The notes under the pieces were generated by a model. That model was not told the origin of the DNA. It did not search any database and was given only the letters and a program-made list of their open reading frames with translations. The translations under genes and the position numbers were made by a program. From contig JAPZUA010000002.1 of the NCBI GenBank assembly GCA_027532905.1, forward strand, positions 620,001 through 684,000: a DNA stretch of 64,000 nucleotides, in the 5' to 3' direction. Position 1 is the stretch's first letter, and each line of letters opens with the position of its first letter. This DNA is from Magnetospirillum sp. GTDB lineage: Bacteria > Pseudomonadota > Alphaproteobacteria > CACIAM-22H2. Positions 1-8,074 of this stretch are shown piece after piece.

Positions 1-188
1 ATCCAGCCATAGAGCCACGCAAACGCGCGCAGCGGCCGCGCATTTGCAAGCGAAGCCGGACCCAGCGCAAATCCGATCGCGGTGCCGAAAGTTTGGGCGA
101 GGATGGCCGTCCAGACCGTCGTCAGCAGGGCCGCCGGCAGCATCGGCGATGCCAGCATCTGCCAGACGACGGCCCAGTTCCACGTCAC
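1..188 (-). CDS. Amino-acid ABC transporter permease, partial (N-terminal part)
   Basis: Only the first 62 codons are inside the window; the gene runs off the left edge. The visible residues form a first membrane helix of the His/Glu/Gln/opine (HisM/GlnP) permease family: a TTVWTAILAQ stretch like the one in the complete permease at 1362-2054. The GTG at 188 is preferred because it overlaps the stop of the upstream dehydrogenase as GTGA, the junction style used throughout the window. It is probably the second inner-membrane subunit of the amino-acid importer encoded by its neighbours. The ATPase is not visible and may lie further left. Confidence 0.75.
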   Translation of the reverse strand, partial: MTWNWAVVWQMLASPMLPAALLTTVWTAILAQTFGTAIGFALGPASLANARPLRAFAWLYGW

Positions 189-1339
189 GTCGCGATTTTC
201 CCGAGCGGCGTTTTGGCGAGCCACACTTTGCCGGGTTTCGGCGGGTTGGCGGGATCGCAGACATAGCTGAACAAACCGCGCGGCCGCCCGCCCATCGCGA
301 AGTCGAGCACGTTGGCAAGGCCGGGCGGGGCGGTTGCGACGTCGTGGGTCGTGTTCACGATGTGGAGTGCCGCACCCTGCAGCGAGATGGCCGCCGGTGT
401 GAGCGCGCAATGGATGCGCTGCGCACCCTCGATGACGATGTCGTCGCTTTCTTCGAGGCCGAATTTGGCGGGCTGGTAGTACATCGCCAGGCGCATATGG
501 ATGCGCTCCACGTCGCCCTCGTAGGCCCGCCCGTGCTGCGTGATGCCGATCACGCGGCCCGGCGGCAGGATGCCGAGCGCATCGGTGCCGGAATCGACGG
601 GAAAGTTGGCGGTTTCGATGTCCCAGCTTTCCTCGACGCGTTCGATGCCCATCCCCAAGCGCTCGGCCACCAATGCGATCGATTCCGGCATGCCCATGTG
701 GCCGACGATGCGCCCCGAGGCGATTTTGGCGCGGAAATCTTCGGGCGTGAGGCCGTAGCCGACATGGTCGATGTCGTGCGCACCGGTGCCCGTCACGTCG
801 ATGCAGCGTTTGATGTCCACCTTCGTGGCCGCCGTCGTGATGCGCGCCAAGGTCAGCACAAGCGCATCGAACACGAAGCCCGGATTGATGCCGCAGCCCA
901 CGAGCGCAACACCGTTGCGTTTGGCGGCGGCATCGAGGCGGGCGGCGATCGCGGGATAGCGCAAGGCCGGATAGAACATCGCCTCGGAGGCCGAAATTAC
1001 GTCGAGCCCGGCATCGAGGGCGGCCACAAGCTGGCCTTCGATCGCCTCGAGCACGGACTCGGTCATGTGGTAGACGACGTCGGCGGGCTCTTTGAGCGTC
1101 GCGAGGCACGCCTCGAGGGTCGGGCTCACGACGATGTCGAGGCCGAGCTGTTTGGCTTCCGCGCTGAGGTCGCTTGCACGCTTGCCGACGAGATGCGGCG
1201 CATGGTCGACAATGCCGACGATGCGGATGTCGGTCACGCCGGCCGCAAACGCTTTGACCATGAGCATGCCGAGCGAGCCGAAGCCCCAGATGATGGCGCG
1301 CAGTTTGCCGTCTTTGGCGGCCGGTCGGTGTTTTCTCAA
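185..1339 (-). CDS. Dihydrodipicolinate reductase-like NAD(P)-dependent dehydrogenase
   Basis: 384-residue cytoplasmic protein with an N-terminal Rossmann nucleotide-binding loop, WGFGSLG, at about residues 18-24. It resembles the dihydrodipicolinate-reductase-like / 2,4-diaminopentanoate dehydrogenase group of amino-acid dehydrogenases, with a conserved GCGINPGF segment in the middle. I chose a TTG start at 1339 because AAGGAG sits 7 bases upstream and the Rossmann strand begins about 13 residues later. Longer starts would run deep into the upstream permease gene. The gene lies between two permease genes of an amino-acid importer, so it probably oxidises or reduces the imported amino acid or amine. 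The substrate cannot be read from sequence. Confidence 0.8.
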   Translation of the reverse strand: MRKHRPAAKDGKLRAIIWGFGSLGMLMVKAFAAGVTDIRIVGIVDHAPHLVGKRASDLSAEAKQLGLDIVVSPTLEACLATLKEPADVVYHMTESVLEAIEGQLVAALDAGLDVISASEAMFYPALRYPAIAARLDAAAKRNGVALVGCGINPGFVFDALVLTLARITTAATKVDIKRCIDVTGTGAHDIDHVGYGLTPEDFRAKIASGRIVGHMGMPESIALVAERLGMGIERVEESWDIETANFPVDSGTDALGILPPGRVIGITQHGRAYEGDVERIHMRLAMYYQPAKFGLEESDDIVIEGAQRIHCALTPAAISLQGAALHIVNTTHDVATAPPGLANVLDFAMGGRPRGLFSYVCDPANPPKPGKVWLAKTPLGKIAT

Positions 1340-1361
1340 AATACGTCTCCTTGGGATTTCG

Positions 1362-2054
1362 TCACGCGCCCGTGGCACTTGGGCGCAAGGTTCGGATGCC
1401 GACGGCATAGCGACGTTCGAGCCGGACCTGGACGAAGGTCCAGACCGTCGTCATCGCCAAATAATAGAGTGCTGCGACCGCATAGAGTTCGACCGAACGG
1501 AAGGTTTCGTTGATCGCCATGCTCGTCACGCGCAGCAGTTCCTCGACCGAGATGACTGATAGCAGCGAGGTCGTGCGCAGCATGCTGTTGAATTCGTTGC
1601 CGACGGGCGGCAGCATTAGGCGGATCGCTTGCGGCAGCAGAATGGCGCGCAGCGACGTGCCCGTCGGCATGCCGAGCGCGCGGGCCGCTTCATCCTGGCC
1701 CGGATCGATTGCGGCGAAGGCAGCCCGTGCGATCTCGGCCATGTAGGCGCCGGCGTAGAGCGAAAGGCCGATCAGGCCCGCCTCCCATACGCCGAGGCGC
1801 AGCCCGAATTGCGGCAGGCCGAAATAGATCAGCAGCAGTTGTGCCAACAAAGGCGTGCCGCGCCACACAAGCACGTAAAGGCGGGCAAGTGCCGCGAGCG
1901 GGGCGGGCCCGCGGTCGCGGGCGAGGGCCGCCCCAAGGCCGATCGCCGTTCCTGCCAGCTGGGCAAGAACGGCGATCCACACCGTGGTGAGAGCCGCGTT
2001 CGCGAAGCGCGGATCGACGAGATACGTCGAGAAAACCGTCGAGGAGAACTGCAC
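1362..2054 (-). CDS. Amino-acid ABC transporter permease
   Basis: 230-residue inner-membrane permease of the polar amino-acid (HisMQ/GlnP) type. It has the opening TTVWIAVLAQ helix and the cytoplasmic coupling loop around EAARALGMPTG, which docks on the ATPase (EAA motif). I chose the GTG at 2054 because it lies 17 bases after the stop of the binding-protein gene and gives the family's usual length. An ATG at 2114 would overlap the upstream gene by 43 bases and add an arginine-rich tail. The gene is co-directional with the binding protein upstream and the dehydrogenase downstream. Confidence 0.85.
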   Translation of the reverse strand: MQFSSTVFSTYLVDPRFANAALTTVWIAVLAQLAGTAIGLGAALARDRGPAPLAALARLYVLVWRGTPLLAQLLLIYFGLPQFGLRLGVWEAGLIGLSLYAGAYMAEIARAAFAAIDPGQDEAARALGMPTGTSLRAILLPQAIRLMLPPVGNEFNSMLRTTSLLSVISVEELLRVTSMAINETFRSVELYAVAALYYLAMTTVWTFVQVRLERRYAVGIRTLRPSATGA

Positions 2055-2071
2055 GCGGACGTCGCTTGGGC

Positions 2072-2941
2072 CTAGGGCTGGATCGCGAATTCGGGCACGG
2101 CGGCGACCCCCCACTTGGCCACAATGCGCCCATAGCTGCCGTCGGCGCGCATCGACTCAAGCGCACCCTTGATCGAATCCGCAAGCGCGCGATTGGGCTT
2201 CAACGTGGCGATCGCAAGGCGGTTCGGGTTGAAGCCGACAAACGCCATGCGATATGCCGCCTGGTTCGCCGGCTCGCGATTGATGAAAAACGCACCTTGC
2301 GGATCGTTCACGTACACGGCCGCCGCCTGGCCCGCCACGAGCGCTTGGATCGCGTCGCCGTTCGTGTCGAAGGCGCGGATCGTCATCTCGGGCTTGCCGG
2401 CGGCTTTGAGCCGGTCGTTCTGGGCGCGCAGATTCTGGTGCGTGGTGCCGGCCGACGCGACGGCCACCGCACGGCCCGCGAGCTGGTCGAAGCAGGCCGA
2501 GTAGCTCGCCGCATCGCCGCTGGTCGGCGTGCAGCGCGCGATCTGCGGGTCGTTCGCGCGCATCATCATGCCTTCGCCCCACTGCACGTAGGACACCATG
2601 TTCATGATCTCGAGGCGCTGCGGGTTCACGAAGATCGCCGTGCACAGCGCATCGAAGCGGTTTGCCTGCAAGCCCGGCACGAGGCCCGGAAAAGCGAGAT
2701 TGGTCCAGCGGATCCGCAGATTGAGGCGCTTGGCGATCTCGCCGCAAAGATCGACATTGAGCCCGTCCATGCGGCCTTGCGCGTCGATGAACTGGTTCGG
2801 CGGGGCCGCGAAGTCGGCGGCAAAATGTATCTCGCCCGCAGTTTGAAGGGCCGAGGCCGGAACCGACTGCGCTTTGGCGCCGCCGGCTAACGCGATAAAC
2901 AAGGCAGCCGCAAAACCGGCTGCAAAACGGGCAAATTTCAT
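2072..2941 (-). CDS. Amino-acid ABC transporter substrate-binding protein
   Basis: 289-residue periplasmic binding protein, family 3 (polar amino acids). A typical signal peptide ends near AGGAKA-Q at about residue 24. The mature part holds the characteristic DGLNVDLCGEIAKRL segment at about 59-73 and a C-terminal YGRIVAKWG. The start at 2941 is supported by an AAGGGGG ribosome site 6 bases upstream. This is the first gene of the amino-acid importer operon, which continues with permease, dehydrogenase and second permease. Its promoter should lie in the 138-bp gap shared with the divergent flavoprotein gene. Confidence 0.88.
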   Translation of the reverse strand: MKFARFAAGFAAALFIALAGGAKAQSVPASALQTAGEIHFAADFAAPPNQFIDAQGRMDGLNVDLCGEIAKRLNLRIRWTNLAFPGLVPGLQANRFDALCTAIFVNPQRLEIMNMVSYVQWGEGMMMRANDPQIARCTPTSGDAASYSACFDQLAGRAVAVASAGTTHQNLRAQNDRLKAAGKPEMTIRAFDTNGDAIQALVAGQAAAVYVNDPQGAFFINREPANQAAYRMAFVGFNPNRLAIATLKPNRALADSIKGALESMRADGSYGRIVAKWGVAAVPEFAIQP

Positions 2942-3079
2942 GTCGTCCCCCTTTGGAAGTGCGCCGCACGGCGGATGCGGTGGCGGCGTCGTTCAAACAT
3001 TGCGTTCGTCGGGCCGAGCAGTGCAAATTATATGCCCTATCATAAAGACATTTCGTCGGGGATGGGAAGGGGCATAGCG

Positions 3080-4399
3080 GTGCGCGAGGCAGACGAGGGG
3101 CACGGCTACGCGCGCACGCTGTGGTATGCCGCACACCAAGCGCCCGCCGCAGCGCCGAGCCTTGCGATGGACGTTTCATGCGATGTCACGATCGTCGGTG
3201 CCGGCATCGTCGGTCTTTCGGCGGCACTGCATTTGGCCGAACGCGGCATCGATTGCGCGGTTGTCGAGACGGGAGCCGTCGGCAGCGGCGCTTCGGGGCG
3301 CAACACAGGCTTTGTGGTGCCCGCCCTCAACGCAAGTCTCGGCCCCGAAGAGATCGCGGCACGGCTTGGGCCCGAACGCGGCGCACGCTTGGTCGATCTC
3401 GTCGCCAAATCCGCCGATACGCTTTTCGACATTGTGCGCCGGCACGCGATTGCCTGCGATGCCGATCAGCGCGGCTTTATCCAGGCTGCACCGTGGGCGC
3501 GCCAAGTGCCGGGCGTCGCCGCACGCGTCGCTTCCTGGCGCCGCGCTGGTGCAGCCGTCGAACTGCTTGATGGGACGGCCGCCGCTTCGCGCATGGGAAC
3601 CGCATTCTATCGCGGTGCGATCGACTATACGCGCGGCGGCACCATCGATCCTTTGGCTTATGCGCGCGGACTTGCAGCACGCTTCGAAGCGCTGGGCGGC
3701 AAGTTGTTCGCGCATTCGCCGGTCGTGGCACTCACGCGCATGCCGGACGGGTGGACGCTTGACGCGCCTTCGGGAAGCGTTTCGGCGCGCCGCGTACTGT
3801 TCGCCACCAACGCGCTTGCAGGCAGCTTGTCGCCCGAGCTTGCGCGCAGCCAGATCCCGGTCGAGGTCCACCAGATCGCCACGGCACCGCTGCCGCCTGC
3901 AATCCGCGCGCGAATTCTGCCGCACGGCGGCTGCGTGACCGACATGCGGCGCGATCCGGTCGCGTTCCGGCTGTCGGCCGATGGGCGCCTCCTCGGCGGT
4001 GGCATGGCGGCTTTCGCACCCGGTGCCGATACGCGCCTGCCGCCGTTTTTCATGCGTCGTTTTGCGCGCCTGTTTCCCGATCTCGGCAGCCTTCCTGTCG
4101 ATTATGTGTGGCGCGGCACGGTGGCGGTCACGCGCGGGCTGATGCCGAAGCTGTTTGCTCTGGGGCCAGGCTGCCACGCGCTGATTGCGTGCAACGGCCG
4201 CGGTAATGCGCTTGGCACGGCTCTTGGTGCGGCCCTTGCTCAAGCGCTTGCGGCCGACGATTTCGCCGATTTTCCGCTGCCCCCCGAACCGCCCGCCCCG
4301 ATGGCGCTGCACGGCCTCGCGGCGTTGAGCCCGCGCCTGTGGCTGCCCTGGGCGCGGCTGCGCGACCAGATCGACAACGCCATCAACCCGCACGCTTGA
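3080..4399 (+). CDS. FAD-dependent oxidoreductase, DAO family
   Basis: 439-residue flavoprotein with the dinucleotide-binding GAGIVG at residues 40-45, preceded by a beta strand, and the SGASGRNTGF segment typical of glycine/D-amino-acid oxidase (DAO) family members such as DadA or PuuB. The C-terminal region has the family's G-R-G-N substrate/FAD contact. The GTG at 3080 has GGAAGGGG 7 bases upstream; an ATG at 3062 is an in-frame alternative. It is divergent from an amino-acid importer and 15 bases ahead of a cupin gene, so oxidation of an imported amine or amino acid is likely. The exact substrate is unknown. Confidence 0.85.
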   Translation: MREADEGHGYARTLWYAAHQAPAAAPSLAMDVSCDVTIVGAGIVGLSAALHLAERGIDCAVVETGAVGSGASGRNTGFVVPALNASLGPEEIAARLGPERGARLVDLVAKSADTLFDIVRRHAIACDADQRGFIQAAPWARQVPGVAARVASWRRAGAAVELLDGTAAASRMGTAFYRGAIDYTRGGTIDPLAYARGLAARFEALGGKLFAHSPVVALTRMPDGWTLDAPSGSVSARRVLFATNALAGSLSPELARSQIPVEVHQIATAPLPPAIRARILPHGGCVTDMRRDPVAFRLSADGRLLGGGMAAFAPGADTRLPPFFMRRFARLFPDLGSLPVDYVWRGTVAVTRGLMPKLFALGPGCHALIACNGRGNALGTALGAALAQALAADDFADFPLPPEPPAPMALHGLAALSPRLWLPWARLRDQIDNAINPHA

Positions 4400-4414
4400 G
4401 AAAGGAAAACCGCC

Positions 4415-4780
4415 ATGGGCGAGAAGATCATGTGGAGCCGCCAGGAAGACGTCGAACGCGTCTGGATTCACGAGGGCAAGGAGTTCAGCCATCGGCTGAT
4501 CGCGAAGTATCTGCAAGGGTCGAGCTTCTCGTTCCACATCACGACCTACATGCCGCATTTCGACACGGTCGTTAAAGGCGACGGCATCCACGAGGTGGTG
4601 CTCTATTGCATGCATGGCTGGTCGGAGCAGACCGACCTGTCGGACGGGCGCAAGCGCATCTTCAAGCCGGGCGATGCGATGTATCTGCCGCTGAACTACG
4701 AATACCGCCATGTCATCGGCGACGCCGGGCTCGTCGTCGCGGTTTCCTGCACGCCGTCGCGTACGCCGGGCGAGGTCTAG
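4415..4780 (+). CDS. Small cupin-fold protein
   Basis: 121-residue single-domain cupin. The two cupin motifs are visible as GDGIHEVVLYCMHGW (about 50-64) and the second-motif KPGDAMYLPLNYEYRHVI (about 86-103), so it is probably a small metal-binding beta barrel in the cytoplasm. It sits 15 bases after the flavoprotein with an AAAGGA ribosome site, so the two form an operon. It may act on the oxidoreductase product or be a sensor or isomerase; no specific activity can be assigned. The next 300 bases downstream are non-coding. Confidence 0.8.
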   Translation: MGEKIMWSRQEDVERVWIHEGKEFSHRLIAKYLQGSSFSFHITTYMPHFDTVVKGDGIHEVVLYCMHGWSEQTDLSDGRKRIFKPGDAMYLPLNYEYRHVIGDAGLVVAVSCTPSRTPGEV

Positions 4781-4934
4781 GGCTTCGCCATCTTGTATCC
4801 CTATTGTTCTATAAAGGATTTTCTGCCTAGATATAACTTTCAGTCGGATTCGAAGCAGAAATATGCTAAACAAAAGCCATCGTTGTCGTGGCTGTACGGC
4901 GGCGTACGCTGTTTGAAATGTGAAGAAAGACGAA

Positions 4935-4954
4935 GCTGGAATAGCGTTTCCAGC
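4935..4954. terminator. Stem-loop, 7-bp perfect stem (possible terminator)
   Basis: GCTGGAA at 4935-4941 pairs with TTCCAGC at 4948-4954 around a 6-base loop. It lies downstream of the flavoprotein-cupin operon. No clear T-run follows on either strand, so intrinsic termination is only one option. Confidence 0.35.
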
Positions 4955-4966
4955 GGGCCTTGCAAC

Positions 4967-4997
4967 ATGTAACCAGAAACCTTCGTCGTGGTTACAT
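4967..4997. repeat. 9-bp inverted repeat (ATGTAACCA / TGGTTACAT)
   Basis: ATGTAACCA at 4967-4975 is perfectly repeated in reverse at 4989-4997, with a 13-base spacer. The size and spacing suit a dimeric regulator site or an RNA hairpin. No gene starts nearby, so the role is open. Confidence 0.45.
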
Positions 4998-5020
4998 TTG
5001 TGGAATATCAATGCGATAAA

Positions 5021-5037
5021 TAGGTTACCGTAACCTA
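5021..5037. promoter_or_regulatory. 17-bp palindrome (TAGGTTA-CCG-TAACCTA)
   Basis: Perfect 7-bp arms around a 3-base centre. The core resembles LacI-family operators of the gluconate type, which are built on GTTACCGGTAAC; that comparison is from memory. It lies 42 bases beyond the stop of the sugar permease gene, not ahead of any annotated gene. Confidence 0.35.
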
Positions 5038-5079
5038 CTGTCGCAGGATGTTGCGTATTGCGGGCGACCGGGCGGTACT

Positions 5080-5916
5080 TCAGTTCGCAAGCGAGCCCTG
5101 CGTCATGCCTTTGACGAGGAATGGTTCGAGCAGGAAAAAAAGAATAAGCATCGGCAGCAGCGAGATTGTCGCCGCCGCCATCAGTGCCGACCATTCGACG
5201 AGATACTCGCCCATGAAAGACTGCAGCCCGACCGTCATCAGCCAGTTCTCGGGCTTGCTCATCAGCGTGCGTGCGAAGACGAGATCGGCCCAAGTGACGA
5301 TCGCGACATACGTGGCCGAGGCTGCGAGCCCCGGCCGCGCCAAGGGCAGCACAATGTGGCGGAAGGCTTGCCATTCGTTGCAGCCGTCGATCATCGCGGC
5401 CTGTTCGAGCTCGCGCGGGATTGCATCGAAAAACCCTTTGAGCAGCCACGTGGCGAAGGGCACGGCGATGGCGGCGTTGGCCAGGATCACGCCGGTCTTG
5501 GTTTCAATGAGGCCGACCTTCGAGAACAGGATGAAAAACGGGATGATGATCAGCGAGCCTGGCAGCATCTTGCTGGCGAGCAGGCCGAAGCCCATCGCCT
5601 GCTGCGCCTTGGTGCGGTAGCGCGACAGGCTGTAGCCCGCCATCGCGGCTGCGACGATCGCGACCGCCAGCGTGCCGACGGCGACGATCACGCTGTTGGC
5701 GAGCCACGTGAGGATGGGCTTGCGCGCGAATATCTCGGGATAGGCTGCAAGGCTCACGCGGTCGAGCGGGGGCAGGAGCGGCGGATTGCGCGAGAGCATG
5801 ATCTCGGTCGGCAGGATCGCCGTCATCGCGATCCAGTAGATCGGGAACAGCACCACGATTGCGATGGCGCAGCACGCGGCAAGCGTGGCAAGGCCATGGA
5901 GGCGGTTGCGGGTCAT
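5080..5916 (-). CDS. Carbohydrate ABC transporter permease, MalG type
   Basis: 278-residue inner-membrane subunit of the CUT1 sugar-importer class with six predicted helices. Its EAA coupling loop is visible as ELEQAAMIDGCNEWQAFRHIVLPL. The ATG at 5916 overlaps the stop of the MalF-type permease as ATGA, so the two are translationally coupled. This is the last gene of a binding protein - MalF - MalG set. No ATPase is encoded in this set; the MalK-like ATPase at 14997-16079 is the nearest candidate to energise it. Confidence 0.9.
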   Translation of the reverse strand: MTRNRLHGLATLAACCAIAIVVLFPIYWIAMTAILPTEIMLSRNPPLLPPLDRVSLAAYPEIFARKPILTWLANSVIVAVGTLAVAIVAAAMAGYSLSRYRTKAQQAMGFGLLASKMLPGSLIIIPFFILFSKVGLIETKTGVILANAAIAVPFATWLLKGFFDAIPRELEQAAMIDGCNEWQAFRHIVLPLARPGLAASATYVAIVTWADLVFARTLMSKPENWLMTVGLQSFMGEYLVEWSALMAAATISLLPMLILFFLLEPFLVKGMTQGSLAN

Positions 5917-6812
5917 TGGCCGTCCTGCTGCCGGCCCCAGCGCATGGCTACGAAGGCGAGGCCTGCGCATACGAACAGCATCAAGACGCCGACCGCCGAG
6001 GCGTAGCCCATGCGGAAGAACTGGAACGCTTCTTCGTAGACGAACATCGACAGCGTCTGCGTGGCGCGCGAAGGGCCGCCGCCGGTCGTGGCGAACACGA
6101 GGTCGAAATCTTTGACGACCCATAGTGTTTGCAGGATCACGGCGAGCACGGCCGCGGTGCGAATGCCGGGCCAGGTCACGTAGCGGAATTCGGCGGTCGT
6201 TCCGGCACCGTCGATGCGGGCGGCTTCGTACAAAGCCTGCGGCACCGATTGGAGGGCGGCGAGCAGCGTGAGCGTAAAAAACGGGAAGCATTTCCAAATC
6301 GTCGGCAGCAGCACGGCGTAGAGGGCGGTGTCGCTGTCGACGAACCAGGCGATGTCGCTCGTGATGAGGCCCAAACGGCGCAAGACCGAATTCACGACGC
6401 CGTAGGACGCATCGAACATCCACAGAAACGCGATCGCCGCAACCACACCGGGTACGGCCCAGGGCAGCAGCATTAAGCTGCGTACATAGCGCCGTCCGGG
6501 GAAGTCGCGGTTCAGCAGCAAGGCGATGCCGAGGCCGATCGCGAAGGACGGCACGATCGTACCGGCGGCGTAGAACAGGGTCACGGCGGCGGAATGCCAG
6601 ACCTGTTCGTCGCCGAGTGCCCGAAGGAAATTGCCGAAGCCGAGCGGCAAGCGGTCGAGCCGAGCGATGTTGGGTGCTCGGCCCTCGCGCAAGCTGGTCG
6701 CGAACACCGTGTAGAGCGGATACACGATGAGGCCCGCGACCATCAGAAAGGCGGGGCTGAGCAGACCGTAGGCGATGAAGGTCTGCCGCCGCCGTCGCAA
6801 GTACGCTCGCAT
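5913..6812 (-). CDS. Carbohydrate ABC transporter permease, MalF type
   Basis: 299-residue inner-membrane permease of the CUT1 family with a cytoplasmic N-terminal tail (RRRR) before the first helix. The EAA loop reads ALYEAARIDGAGTTAEFRYVTWPGI, and the family hallmark TTGGGPSRATQTLSMFVY is present near the C terminus. The ATG at 6812 shares one base with the stop of the binding-protein gene (TGATG). It pairs with the MalG-type permease downstream. The substrate is probably a sugar or sugar acid, judged from the surrounding catabolic genes. Confidence 0.9.
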   Translation of the reverse strand: MRAYLRRRRQTFIAYGLLSPAFLMVAGLIVYPLYTVFATSLREGRAPNIARLDRLPLGFGNFLRALGDEQVWHSAAVTLFYAAGTIVPSFAIGLGIALLLNRDFPGRRYVRSLMLLPWAVPGVVAAIAFLWMFDASYGVVNSVLRRLGLITSDIAWFVDSDTALYAVLLPTIWKCFPFFTLTLLAALQSVPQALYEAARIDGAGTTAEFRYVTWPGIRTAAVLAVILQTLWVVKDFDLVFATTGGGPSRATQTLSMFVYEEAFQFFRMGYASAVGVLMLFVCAGLAFVAMRWGRQQDGQ

Positions 6813-8053
6813 CAACGCAGCGGAACGGCGCGTTCGAGTTCGCGCTGCAGGCCGGCCATCACGGTCGGCGTGGGTTCTTCTGTCGAGATCAGCCGCATCA
6901 TCGCACGGCCGAAGATCGAGGCGTATTCGTTGTAGCCCTCCATCAAGGCGGGATTGGTCGGGAAGACCGATACCGCACTCGCGGCCGCATCCATCACGAG
7001 CTTCAGATGCGGCAGGCGCGCCGCAGCGTCGGCTCCGAGCGAACCGCGGCGCGGGGCTGGCGAGGCCGACTGGAGCACGTACTCGGCCTGCCATTTCGGG
7101 CTCGCGGCGAGCTCGAAGAATTTCCACACGAGCTCGCGCTTGTTGGCCGCAAGGTTCGCCGGCATATGCAGGCTGTTGGAGGTGCCGCCGGTTTCCTTCG
7201 GGAAGGGCACGCGGGCGACTTTGAGATGCGGGCGCACGGCTTCGGGGGCGCGGGCCACGAACGCCCATACCCACGGCCCGTCGCGCAGGAACGTCGCCTT
7301 GCCGTCGATGAAGAGCTGGCGGCCGGTCGTCGAGTTCATGCCGGGCGGGGCAAAGCGCATCGAGCGGCGATACTGGTCGACCGCCGCCACGACCTGGGCG
7401 TTGGCGAAATCGTAGCGCCCCTGGCGCAGCCAATCGAGGCCTTGGCCCATGACCCAGGTGCCCGCTTCGACCACGAGATTGGGATGCTCGATCGAGGTCG
7501 CCACGAGGCCAAACTGGCCCTGGTCGCGCTTCGTGGTTTTTTCGATCGCCTCGAGCCATTGGGCGGGCGTGGTGGGCACCGAAAGCCCGGCATCGGCCAG
7601 CAGCTTTTCATTGTAGTAGAGCAGGCTGCCGTAACCCATCAGCAACAGGCCTTGGGTTTTGCCCTCCCACTTCATCTCCGACTGCAAGGGCGTCCAGCTC
7701 TGCAGGATATCGGTGCGCGCGAGCCGGTCGTCGAGCGGGGCAAGCCAGCCTTGCGAAGCGAAGGCCGCGAAATTCCGGGTCGGCAGATGCACGATGTCCG
7801 GCGCGTTGTTGCCGGCAAAGCGCACGGTCAGCTGCTGCACATATTGTGTGAACGGGATCGAGTAGAGATTCACTTTGGCGCCGGGATTGGCCGCTTCGAA
7901 CTCGGCGATCACGGCCTTCCACCAGCCTGATACGCCGGGCTCTTCGGCCTGCCAGCTCGGGAAATCGAGCACGAGGGCGGGCGTTTGTGCGGCAGCCGAA
8001 TGTGCTGCGGCAGCGGCGGCGAGTGCGCCCGTCAGAAAGGTCCGGCGTTCCAT
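6812..8053 (-). CDS. Sugar ABC transporter substrate-binding protein (family 1)
   Basis: 413-residue periplasmic binding protein of family 1 (MalE-like). The N terminus starts M-E-R-R-T-F-L-T-G followed by an alanine-rich stretch and cleavage near AAAQ, which looks like a Tat-type signal. The hinge-region LVLDFPSW opening and the late AAASAVSVFPTNPALMEGYNEYASIFGRAM segment are typical. A GGAGG ribosome site lies 5 bases before the ATG. It delivers substrate to the MalF/MalG-type permeases directly downstream. The gene follows a DapA-family gene 21 bases away, in the same direction. Confidence 0.88.
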   Translation of the reverse strand: MERRTFLTGALAAAAAAHSAAAQTPALVLDFPSWQAEEPGVSGWWKAVIAEFEAANPGAKVNLYSIPFTQYVQQLTVRFAGNNAPDIVHLPTRNFAAFASQGWLAPLDDRLARTDILQSWTPLQSEMKWEGKTQGLLLMGYGSLLYYNEKLLADAGLSVPTTPAQWLEAIEKTTKRDQGQFGLVATSIEHPNLVVEAGTWVMGQGLDWLRQGRYDFANAQVVAAVDQYRRSMRFAPPGMNSTTGRQLFIDGKATFLRDGPWVWAFVARAPEAVRPHLKVARVPFPKETGGTSNSLHMPANLAANKRELVWKFFELAASPKWQAEYVLQSASPAPRRGSLGADAAARLPHLKLVMDAAASAVSVFPTNPALMEGYNEYASIFGRAMMRLISTEEPTPTVMAGLQRELERAVPLR

Positions 8054-8074
8054 GGTTTCCTCCGTTGGTTTTTC

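Larger units (their letters stand above)
4781..5079. other. Non-coding gap with three perfect inverted repeats
   Basis: About 300 bases of lower GC between two converging operons. No open frame has coding character. It holds a 7-bp stem-loop at 4935-4954, a 9-bp inverted repeat at 4967-4997 and a 7-bp palindrome at 5021-5037, all perfect. The last two share the word GTTAC/GTAAC. It could be a small-RNA gene, a bidirectional terminator region, or the leftover control region of a lost gene. Confidence 0.5.

Noticed and set aside
44-1513. 489-codon plus-strand open frame at the left edge
   Set aside because: Shadow of the dehydrogenase gene on the other strand; the minus-strand frame has a Rossmann motif and a ribosome site.
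3176-5449. 757-codon minus-strand open frame across the flavoprotein and cupin region
   Set aside because: It crosses the non-coding gap and two well-supported plus-strand genes. Its product is arginine-rich with no recognisable domain, as expected for a shadow frame in GC-rich DNA.
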